Origin: JALQTD01 sp964390365 | Lineage (GTDB): Bacteria > Bacteroidota > Bacteroidia > Flavobacteriales_D > Sanyastnellaceae | Length of the DNA: 12,425 nucleotides | Direction: 5' to 3' | Assembly: GCA_964390365.1 (NCBI GenBank) | Contig: CAYMHW010000067.1 | Location: 1 to 12,425, forward strand | In this document: piece after piece, positions 7,012-12,425 of the stretch | Position numbering within the stretch: the stretch's first letter is position 1 | Layout: every line of letters begins with the position of its first letter | Notes under the pieces: model-generated | What the model was told of the DNA's origin: nothing | Database searches by the model: none | What the model saw: the letters and a program-made list of their open reading frames with translations, nothing else | Position numbers and translations under genes: made by a program

Positions 7012-8006
7012 GCCGCGTTCGCCCGTTGGATGTTCTCCACCGCCAACAGTCCCAGCAGCCCAAGCGCACACGTTGCGACCACCGACACCATCACGATGAG
7101 CCACCGAATGGGCTTCGCCTTCTTGTCGGCCGGGGCCGCGTAGTCGACCACAAAGGCCGAAGCGAGCTGCGTCTCCGCGTCCAACTTCATGAGCTCGTAG
7201 CGCTTTTTCAAAACGGCCTCCCGGTCGTACGCCGCTTCGATGAGGCTGGTGAGCTTGGAGAACTCGGTGGCGTGTTGGGAGATTTCGGCCATTTGGGCCT
7301 TGATGAGCTCCGCGTTGCGGTAATTGCCTTCCGCCATGGCGGTGGCGTATTGCTCGTTCAGACCGCCGATTTGGGTTTCGAATTCGTAGAGCCCTTTGCT
7401 GTGGAGGATGCTGATTTTGCCCTCCATCTCGGTGATCTCGTCCTGGACTTGCTGGAACGAGGCGGCCGCGTACTTGAGGGCGGCACGTGCTCGGTCATTC
7501 CGCAGCTTGTTCGCCACGGAATCGGCGAGGAAGGCGATGTCGTTCGCCATGTCCGCTGCCACTTGCGGATCCGTGTCGAGCACGGACACCTCGATGGACC
7601 CGTAGCGCGTAAGATTCGCGTCCACGTTGCTGCTGTATTCCTGCATCAACAGGGTGCGCGCGCCCGGAGCCGAACGGTCGATGTCGTAGTGCTGCCAGAG
7701 GTCGTACTTGTCGATGATGCGGCTGCGGATGCGGTCGGAATTCAGGATCTGCAGCAGCCGTTCCGCGTCCTCGGTTTCGCCGTATTCCAGCAGGTCGTTG
7801 CGCTTGACTTCCTCATAAAATTGCTCGCCGATGGAGTGCTGCGGGGTGGCGAATAGGATGACCGAGGAGCGGAATTGCTCTTCCATCAGCAGGGCCACGA
7901 TGGAGGAGAGGATGGCCGAGGCCAAACCCAACACAATGAAAGCCTTGCGCTTCCGGTAAATGAAATGCAGCAAGTGCGATGAATCCAAGGCGGGATCGTT
8001 CGTCAT
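7008..8006 (-). CDS. Wzz-like polysaccharide chain-length determinant protein
   Basis: A 332-residue inner-membrane protein with Wzz/PCP topology: a short cytoplasmic N-terminus, transmembrane helix 1 at about residues 22-41, a periplasmic part with a long helical, coiled-coil-prone stretch (about 150-280) and transmembrane helix 2 at about 302-323, preceded by AAPADKKAKPIRW, the proline-containing approach typical of the family. The N-terminal part after TM1 (EEQFRSSVILFATP) has the usual Wzz strand. There is no C-terminal tyrosine-kinase domain with Walker motifs, so it is a Wzz-type rather than a BY-kinase fused protein. Such proteins oligomerise and set the length of O-antigen or exopolysaccharide made by a Wzy polymerase. 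It is the first gene of a two-gene operon with the ligase-family gene (4-nt ATGA overlap) and is divergent from the glycosyltransferase gene. Confidence 0.87.
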   Translation of the reverse strand: MTNDPALDSSHLLHFIYRKRKAFIVLGLASAILSSIVALLMEEQFRSSVILFATPQHSIGEQFYEEVKRNDLLEYGETEDAERLLQILNSDRIRSRIIDKYDLWQHYDIDRSAPGARTLLMQEYSSNVDANLTRYGSIEVSVLDTDPQVAADMANDIAFLADSVANKLRNDRARAALKYAAASFQQVQDEITEMEGKISILHSKGLYEFETQIGGLNEQYATAMAEGNYRNAELIKAQMAEISQHATEFSKLTSLIEAAYDREAVLKKRYELMKLDAETQLASAFVVDYAAPADKKAKPIRWLIVMVSVVATCALGLLGLLAVENIQRANAA

Positions 8007-8031
8007 GGGAAGTCGTTCAGTGCGATTCGAG

Positions 8032-8043
8032 TTGCGGCCGCAA
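8032..8043. promoter_or_regulatory. Perfect 12-bp palindrome at the predicted start of the Wzz transcript
   Basis: TTGCGGCCGCAA is identical to its reverse complement. It overlaps the last bases of the - strand -7 box (8041-8048) and covers the predicted +1 region of the Wzz-like gene, 26 nt upstream of its ATG. It could be an operator or a small 5' hairpin; a chance palindrome in GC-rich DNA is also possible. Confidence 0.3.
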
Positions 8044-8074
8044 AGCTAAGGCAGCATGCGGACCGGATGAACAA
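8041..8074 (-). promoter_or_regulatory. Putative Bacteroidota-type promoter of the Wzz-like/ligase operon
   Basis: Read on the - strand, TAGCTTTG (8048 to 8041) is an exact match to the Bacteroidota -7 consensus TAnnTTTG. A TTG at 8074-8072 could serve as -33 element with a rather long 23-nt spacer. The predicted transcript would have a leader of roughly 30 nt before the ATG at 8006. Confidence 0.5.
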
Positions 8075-8103
8075 CGCATGCCGTCCGCACTTCGTATGTG
8101 GTC

Positions 8104-8111
8104 TATCTTCG
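8104..8111 (+). promoter_or_regulatory. Putative -7 box of the glycosyltransferase gene
   Basis: TATCTTCG resembles TAnnTTTG with one mismatch, and with the next base (TATCTTCGC) equals the box before efp. Only 5 nt separate it from the ATG at 8117, so if functional the transcript would begin at or beside the start codon. I see no good -33 element. Confidence 0.35.
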
Positions 8112-8116
8112 CCGGC

Positions 8117-9229
8117 ATGGCGCGCATCGCCCTCAACGCCCGACTCCTCATCCCCGGCCGGCTCGAAGGCATCGGTTGGTTCACCCACGCGTTGTACCAA
8201 CGCATCGTGGCCGCGCACCCCGAGCACGACTTCCTGCTCCTGTTCGACCGGGCGCCAGGCGCGGAGTTTCAATACGGATCGAATGCCGTCTCGCGCCGCC
8301 TGCTGCCTCCCGCGCGCAGGCCGTTTCTGGTGGACGCTTGGATGGACTACGCGGTTCCTCGAGCCCTGAAGCGATGGGGGGCGGACGCCTTCGTTTCCAC
8401 GGACGGGTTCCTGAGCCGGCGGACGCATGTGCCGCAACTCGCGGTGATGCACGACCTGAATTTCGAGCACCACCCGGAGTGGCTGCCCGAGCGGGACGCC
8501 CGCCACTACCGAGCGCGATTCCGCGAGTTTTCCAAGATTGCGGCCCGCCTCGCTACGGTCAGCCAGTATTCCCAACAGGACATTCACGTCACGTATGGCG
8601 TTCCCCTCGACCGCATCGACGTGGTGCTCAACGCGCCTTCTGGGGCGTTTCGTCCGTTGTCGGCCGCGGGGCAACAAGCGGCCCGCGACCGCTGGAATTC
8701 GGGTGCGCCGTACCACTGCTTCGTGGGCAGCCTGCATCCGCGCAAAAACATCCCCGGCCTGTTGCGCGCCCACGCGGCTTACCGGACGGCGGGTGGTGCG
8801 GCGGACCTGCTCGTGGTGGGGGCGCCGATGTGGGGGGAGTTGCCTGCGGATTGGCAGCGTGCGGAGGGCGTGAAGTGGCTCGGCCGGCTCGGCTCCGAGG
8901 ACTTGGAGGAGGTGGTGGCGGGGGCGAATGCGCTGGTCTACCTGCCTCATTTTGAGGGTTTTGGGATTCCGTTGGTGGAGGCGATGGCGGCGGGAGTGCC
9001 GGTGGTGGCCTCGGATGCCACGTCGTTGCCTGAGGTGCTGGGGGGAGCGGCTGCCGGCTTGGTCGATGCCGAGGACGCGGAGGGGGCAGCCCAAATCCTG
9101 CTCCGCCTCGAAACCGACCGCCCTTTCCAGGCCGACCGCCGCGCCGCGGGCATCCAGCGCGCCCAGGACTTCTCGTGGGACCGCTCGGCCGAACGCTTCT
9201 GGGCGAGCATCGAACGGGTGCTGCCATGA
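8117..9229 (+). CDS. GT4-family (GT-B fold) glycosyltransferase
   Basis: A 370-residue cytoplasmic or membrane-associated glycosyltransferase. The ATG at 8117 gives the canonical N-terminus MARIALNARLLIPGRLEGIG (Rossmann strand, then the glycine loop LEGIGWFT); an in-frame extension to 7979 would add an unrelated Arg/Ser-rich stretch overlapping the divergent gene and is rejected. AVMHDLNFEHHPEWLP (109-124) is typical of GT4 mannosyl/rhamnosyl-transferase-like enzymes. The C-terminal donor domain begins at the conserved FVGSLHPRKNIPGLL (202-216), and the E-x7-E motif is at FEGFGIPLVEAM (Glu280, Glu288), followed by AAGVPVVASD. It transfers a sugar from a nucleotide-sugar donor, probably during assembly of the polysaccharide handled by the divergent Wzz/ligase pair; donor and acceptor cannot be named. 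Its stop overlaps the start of rnhB by 4 nt (ATGA). Confidence 0.92.
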   Translation: MARIALNARLLIPGRLEGIGWFTHALYQRIVAAHPEHDFLLLFDRAPGAEFQYGSNAVSRRLLPPARRPFLVDAWMDYAVPRALKRWGADAFVSTDGFLSRRTHVPQLAVMHDLNFEHHPEWLPERDARHYRARFREFSKIAARLATVSQYSQQDIHVTYGVPLDRIDVVLNAPSGAFRPLSAAGQQAARDRWNSGAPYHCFVGSLHPRKNIPGLLRAHAAYRTAGGAADLLVVGAPMWGELPADWQRAEGVKWLGRLGSEDLEEVVAGANALVYLPHFEGFGIPLVEAMAAGVPVVASDATSLPEVLGGAAAGLVDAEDAEGAAQILLRLETDRPFQADRRAAGIQRAQDFSWDRSAERFWASIERVLP

Positions 9230-9852
9230 GTCGGCTCAAGGCTTACGAGGTCAAAGGCGCGCGGGAGGCGGGGTGCGATGAGGCGGGCCGCGGGTGCTTG
9301 GCCGGGCCGGTGGTCGCGAGCGCGGTGGTGCTCGGGGATCGGCTGGCGCGGGGTTTGGTCCGAGAAGGGCTGCTGAATGACAGCAAGCAGCTGACGGCCA
9401 AACACCGGACGCTCCTGCGCGAACGCATCGAAGCCGAAGCCGAAACCTGGTGCGTGGCCTTCGTGACCCCCGCGGAAATCGACGCCATCAACATCCTGCA
9501 AGCCTCGTTCCTTGCCATGCGCAGGGCCGTCAAGGGCCTCGGCTCTCTGCCCGATCGGCTCCTCATCGACGGCAACCGCTTCGTCAGCGAACCGGGGTTT
9601 CCGACGCACGCCTGCCACATCAAAGGCGATGCGCGCTTCGCGTCCATCGCTGCTGCGAGCATCCTCGCAAAGACCCACCGGGACGCCTACATGGCCGCCG
9701 CCAACGCGCAATTCCCCGGGTACGGTTGGGATCGCAATGCCGGCTATCCCACAGCGGCTCATCGCGATGCGATTCGTGCCTTCGGTGTCACCCCGCTGCA
9801 CCGCAAATCCTTCCGATTGCTGCCTGAACAATTATCTCTTTTCGACCGATAG
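9226..9852 (+). CDS. rnhB: Ribonuclease HII
   Basis: A 208-residue RNase HII, a metal-dependent endonuclease that nicks the RNA strand of RNA-DNA hybrids and removes misincorporated ribonucleotides from DNA. The ATG at 9226 sits in the ATGA overlap with the glycosyltransferase stop and gives the expected N-terminus; an in-frame extension to 9175 runs back into that gene. The signature GCDEAGRGCLAGPVVASAVV carries Asp18 and Glu19. The other two carboxylates are Asp115 (LLIDGNR) and Asp135 (HIKGDARFASIAAASILAKT). NDSKQLT (51-57) and the C-terminal GYPTAAHRDAI and HRKSF elements are standard. The protein ends in EQLSLFDR, and QLSLF (202-206) matches the bacterial beta-clamp-binding pentapeptide consensus QL[SD]LF. 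Confidence 0.96.
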   Translation: MSRLKAYEVKGAREAGCDEAGRGCLAGPVVASAVVLGDRLARGLVREGLLNDSKQLTAKHRTLLRERIEAEAETWCVAFVTPAEIDAINILQASFLAMRRAVKGLGSLPDRLLIDGNRFVSEPGFPTHACHIKGDARFASIAAASILAKTHRDAYMAAANAQFPGYGWDRNAGYPTAAHRDAIRAFGVTPLHRKSFRLLPEQLSLFDR

Positions 9853-9920
9853 GGGATATTCCGCGACATTCGACGATGTTATCCTTAAGTTAATCCGTTG
9901 ATAATGTGATTCGGTTCTGT

Positions 9921-9950
9921 TTTGTGGGGAGCAAAAATTTCCTAATTTGC
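9921..9950 (+). promoter_or_regulatory. Putative promoter of the lamin-tail protein gene
   Basis: TTTG at 9921-9924, an 18-nt spacer and TAATTTGC at 9943-9950 resemble the -33/-7 elements of Bacteroidota (TAnnTTTG, with the G one place early). It lies in a 129-nt AT-richer intergenic stretch. The leader would be about 25 nt and ends in an A/C-rich run with no Shine-Dalgarno sequence, as is common in this phylum. The rest of 9853-9981 holds only weak inverted repeats and no convincing terminator for rnhB. Confidence 0.4.
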
Positions 9951-9981
9951 GCATCCTTTGAATAACCAAATCAACCGCCCT

Positions 9982-12425
9982 ATGAAGCTTTTAAATTGGA
10001 TGTTTGGTGCGTTGTTCGTGGCCACGGCTGCGTTCTCGTCCGCACAATGCGACCTGTTCATCTCAGAGTATGGAGAAGGGTCCGGGAACAACAAGTGGAT
10101 TGAGCTCTACAACCCGACCAGCGGGGACCTGGATTTGAGCTTGTACCAAGTTCACCTTTTCTCGAACAGTTCTGCTACAGCGACCAATACCTTGGCCCTG
10201 TCTGGAACCCTCGCAGCCGGTGCCGTATACACCATCACGAATTCGGGTGCAGTTGCTGATGTGGCGGCATTTTCGGACGCGACGTCGTCCGTTACCAATT
10301 TCAATGGTGATGACGCCTTTGCGTTGCTTGATGCTGAAGGAAACCTGATCGACGTGTTCGGGGAAATCGGAGGAGTGGATCCAGGGGCTGGCTGGGAGGC
10401 CGGTGGCGTGAGCGGCGCAACAGCAAACCATACGATGGTGCGCGTTTCGTCGGTGACCAACGGCAACACGGATTGGGCCGCCTCATTCGCGAACGAATGG
10501 GAAGTGTACGCGTCGAACGACTTTTCGTTCCTCGGTGGACACACCTTCACAGGCGTCTGTGGAGCAGCGATCGAAGGATGCACCAACGAAAATGCAACGA
10601 ACTACAACCCTGCAGCCAACGTGGACGACGATTCGTGCTTGTTCGACAACGCATGCAACGTCGACGGCATCGTGGTTCAAGCCACTTCGATGTTGACCTT
10701 CGAGCCCGCCAACTTGAGCATCGAGCCGGGCACGGTCGTGGTCTTCGAAAACATCGGCGGTACGCACAACGCGAACTTTGACATCAGCACGGTGTCCGGC
10801 GAGTCGTTCGGCAACCCGGAAGCCTTCAGCTTCGATGCGGTGACGAGCGACGGCACGACCGCGGCGTGCATCGGATCGCACACGTTCACCGTTCCTGGGG
10901 TGTACAACTACGACTGCTCGGTGGGCAGCCACGCGGCAAGCGGAATGGTGGGCACGATCACGGTCGGAACAGGCGGTTGCACGAACGCCGCTTCTGCGAA
11001 TTACAACCAATCGGCTGATTACGACGACGGCTCTTGCCTCGAAGTGGTCAACACGCCCATCGCAACCATTCAAGAAGGGCAGTTGACGGATGCGTATACG
11101 GGCCAAACCTTGGTCACGACGGGCATCGTTACGGGCGTCTACGGTTCGCTCGTTTCGGTCCAAGACGGTACGGGTGCCTACTCAGGCATCTGGATGTTCG
11201 GTTCCAACGTCAACCTCACGGAAGGCGATGAGGTCGAAGTCACGGCAGTGGTTTCGGAATACTTCGGTTTGACTCAATTGACCAGCCCCTCGGTGGTCAT
11301 CCTTTCACAAGGCAATGCCTTGCCAGCGTCAGAGGTCCTCTCGACCGCAGCGATGGCCGATGAGCAGTGGGAAGGTGTTTTGGTGACGGTAACAGGTGAT
11401 GTGGTGGATTCCAACCTCGGCTTCAACGAATGGTCGTTGAGCGACGGTTCAGGCGACGCACGGGTGGACGATCGCGGCTACAATGCGTTGTTGACGGGTG
11501 CGGTGATCGCAGGTTCGACCTGGCAGGTTACGGGTCCTGTGGAATACAGCTTCAGCAACTTCAAGTTGCAGCCTCGCACGGCGGACGATGCCCTGCTCTA
11601 TGGCTGCACGAACGATGCCGCTACGAACTACAACCCGGCAGCAGGCCTTGCCGACGGTTCTTGCATCTTCTCCGACCTTGAGTGCTCGCTCATCTTCTCG
11701 GAATACAGCGAAGGCAGCTCGAACAACAAGTACCTCGAAATCTTCAACGCAACGGGCAACACGGTGTTCTTGAGCCAGTACACCATGGGCAACTGCTCCA
11801 ACGGTTGCGATGATCCCGATGCGGCATACATCTCGGGCCAGGTGGATTACTGGACGTTCAACTTCCCGTCGGACGCAACGATTCCCAGCGGTGGAACGTA
11901 CATCGTGGCCCACCCATCGGCCTCAGCCGAAATCCTGGAAGTGGCCGACATGACTTACAGCTTCCTCTCGAATGGCGACGACACCTACTTGTTGGCTGAA
12001 ATCACTGCGACCGACACGATTGTGGTGGACCAAATCGGAACCATCGGTCCCGACCCGGGAAGCGGGTGGGAAATCGCTGGCGTGACGAACGGAACGCAGA
12101 ACCACACCTTGGTCCGCAAGGCGAACGTGTCGAGCGGAAACGGCGGCGACTTCCTCGCTTCAGCCGGGACGAACGAATTCGATTCGGAGTGGATTGTCTT
12201 GGACATCGACGATTTCTCCGACCTCGGCATGCACAGCATCGACGCGATTTGCGCCACCACCTACGAAGGGTGCACGGACGAATTTGCTGCGAACTACGAC
12301 CCGACGGCAACGGTGGATGACGGATCGTGCGTCTACATCCCGAACCTGACGGTTCAGGAGATTCACCAAACCGGCACCACGGGCCAGGTCATCACGTCCG
12401 GCATCGTGACGGGCGTTTACCCGCC
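9982..12425 (+). CDS. Secreted modular lamin-tail/cupredoxin/OB-like repeat protein (3' partial)
   Basis: Open from ATG 9982 to the right edge with no stop: 814 codons visible. A signal peptide (MKLLNWMFGALFVATAAFSSA, then QC) is followed by lamin-tail domain 1 (about 23-193, starting ISEYGEGSGNNKWIELYNPT), linker repeat 1 (199-219) and a cupredoxin domain (about 225-331). The cupredoxin has the type-1 copper ligand set His262, Cys312, His317, Met322. Then come linker repeat 2 (332-352), an OB-like domain (about 354-535, with VTTGIVTGVYGSLVSVQDGTG), linker repeat 3 (541-561), lamin-tail domain 2 (about 568-757, FSEYSEGSSNNKYLEIFNAT), linker repeat 4 (763-783) and the start of a second OB-like domain (ITSGIVTGVYP). 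Lamin-tail and OB modules occur together in extracellular nucleases and Bacteroidota surface proteins; no nuclease domain or C-terminal sorting signal is within view. Codon use is visibly less GC-rich than in the neighbours, most so in the first lamin-tail domain. Extracellular location is inferred; function unknown. Confidence 0.88.
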   Translation, partial: MKLLNWMFGALFVATAAFSSAQCDLFISEYGEGSGNNKWIELYNPTSGDLDLSLYQVHLFSNSSATATNTLALSGTLAAGAVYTITNSGAVADVAAFSDATSSVTNFNGDDAFALLDAEGNLIDVFGEIGGVDPGAGWEAGGVSGATANHTMVRVSSVTNGNTDWAASFANEWEVYASNDFSFLGGHTFTGVCGAAIEGCTNENATNYNPAANVDDDSCLFDNACNVDGIVVQATSMLTFEPANLSIEPGTVVVFENIGGTHNANFDISTVSGESFGNPEAFSFDAVTSDGTTAACIGSHTFTVPGVYNYDCSVGSHAASGMVGTITVGTGGCTNAASANYNQSADYDDGSCLEVVNTPIATIQEGQLTDAYTGQTLVTTGIVTGVYGSLVSVQDGTGAYSGIWMFGSNVNLTEGDEVEVTAVVSEYFGLTQLTSPSVVILSQGNALPASEVLSTAAMADEQWEGVLVTVTGDVVDSNLGFNEWSLSDGSGDARVDDRGYNALLTGAVIAGSTWQVTGPVEYSFSNFKLQPRTADDALLYGCTNDAATNYNPAAGLADGSCIFSDLECSLIFSEYSEGSSNNKYLEIFNATGNTVFLSQYTMGNCSNGCDDPDAAYISGQVDYWTFNFPSDATIPSGGTYIVAHPSASAEILEVADMTYSFLSNGDDTYLLAEITATDTIVVDQIGTIGPDPGSGWEIAGVTNGTQNHTLVRKANVSSGNGGDFLASAGTNEFDSEWIVLDIDDFSDLGMHSIDAICATTYEGCTDEFAANYDPTATVDDGSCVYIPNLTVQEIHQTGTTGQVITSGIVTGVYP
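10576..10638 (+). repeat. Linker repeat 1 (GCT...NYN...DDSC)
   Basis: A 21-residue unit (residues 199-219) bounded by two cysteines: GCTNENATNYNPAANV, then DDDSC. It joins lamin-tail domain 1 to the cupredoxin domain. This unit is familiar from many Bacteroidota surface proteins; the Cys pair could form a disulfide and the Asp/Asn run could bind a cation, both inferred. Confidence 0.85.
10975..11037 (+). repeat. Linker repeat 2 (GCT...NYN...DDGSC)
   Basis: The 21-residue unit at residues 332-352, GCTNAASANYNQSADY then DDGSC. It joins the cupredoxin domain to the first OB-like domain, so the copper domain is bracketed by repeat 1 and repeat 2. Confidence 0.85.
11602..11664 (+). repeat. Linker repeat 3 (GCT...NYN...ADGSC)
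   Basis: The 21-residue unit at residues 541-561, GCTNDAATNYNPAAGL then ADGSC, with the first of the usual two Asp replaced by Ala. It joins the first OB-like domain to lamin-tail domain 2 and so marks the boundary between the two large modules. Confidence 0.85.
12268..12330 (+). repeat. Linker repeat 4 (GCT...NYD...DDGSC)
   Basis: The 21-residue unit at residues 763-783, GCTDEFAANYDPTATV then DDGSC. Here lamin-tail domain 2 is followed directly by an OB-like start, with no cupredoxin between, unlike the first module. Confidence 0.85.

Noticed and set aside
6070..7143. 357-codon open frame on the + strand opposite the ligase gene
   Set aside because: The translation is a low-complexity His/Arg/Gln/Glu-rich string typical of antisense frames; the - strand encodes a clear polytopic membrane protein.
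7979..8116. Upstream start for the glycosyltransferase
   Set aside because: The added residues are not GT-like, overlap the divergent Wzz gene and cross its promoter; the canonical Rossmann strand begins at ATG 8117.
8003..9094. 363-codon open frame on the - strand opposite the glycosyltransferase gene
   Set aside because: Arg/His/Pro-rich antisense shadow; the + strand has intact GT4 motifs.
9853..9920. Terminator after rnhB
   Set aside because: Only short inverted repeats (ACAT/ATGT, and TTATC/GATAA with a 17-nt loop) and no following T-run; too weak to call.
10042..10050. Lipoprotein signal (Cys close to the cleavage site) in the lamin-tail protein
   Set aside because: The residues before Cys23 are S-S-A-Q, which does not fit a lipobox; an ordinary signal peptidase I site after Ala21 fits better.

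Overview
The window looks like a piece of a GC-rich Bacteroidota chromosome, most likely a Flavobacteriales-type marine lineage. The evidence is an OstA-like LPS-transport protein of the Bacteroidota type, a helix-hairpin-helix/beta-barrel outer-membrane protein family typical of this phylum, a secreted lamin-tail protein carrying the 'GCT...NYN...DDGSC' linker repeats common in Bacteroidota surface proteins, and -7 boxes resembling the phylum's TAnnTTTG promoter element. Nine protein genes cover almost all of the window. I see no rRNA or tRNA gene, CRISPR array, insertion sequence or integrase.

Left part (1-3765, + strand): three cell-envelope genes in a row. The 3' part of an OstA/LptA-like periplasmic protein is followed, after 78 nt in which I see no clear signal, by a small Trp-rich exported protein (probably an outer-membrane beta-barrel). 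This overlaps by 17 nt a larger exported protein with an N-terminal helix-hairpin-helix region and a predicted barrel. The three are probably co-transcribed and concern outer-membrane assembly, though only the first has a recognisable role.

Centre (3766-5589, + strand): efp (translation elongation factor P), with its own putative promoter, and 7 nt after it a GAF-SpoIIE/PP2C phosphatase of the RsbU type. The phosphatase gene meets the next operon tail-to-tail with an 18-nt overlap.

Polysaccharide section (5572-9229): on the - strand, a Wzz-like chain-length regulator and an O-antigen-ligase/polymerase-family membrane protein are coupled by a 4-nt ATGA overlap. Divergently, on the + strand, lies a GT4-family glycosyltransferase. 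The 110-nt divergent intergenic region holds a good -7 box for the Wzz gene, a perfect 12-bp palindrome at its predicted transcription start, and a -7-like box so close to the glycosyltransferase ATG that the transcript may be leaderless. rnhB (RNase HII) is coupled to the glycosyltransferase by another ATGA overlap and ends in a sliding-clamp-binding-like pentapeptide.

Right part (9853-12425, + strand): a 129-nt AT-richer intergenic region with a plausible promoter and no convincing terminator. It precedes a large secreted modular protein (814 codons visible, open at the window edge). Its order is signal peptide, lamin-tail domain, linker repeat, cupredoxin domain with a full type-1 copper ligand set, linker repeat, OB-like domain, linker repeat, second lamin-tail domain, linker repeat, start of a second OB-like domain. 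The copper domain inside this tandemly repeated surface protein is the most unusual thing I see here.
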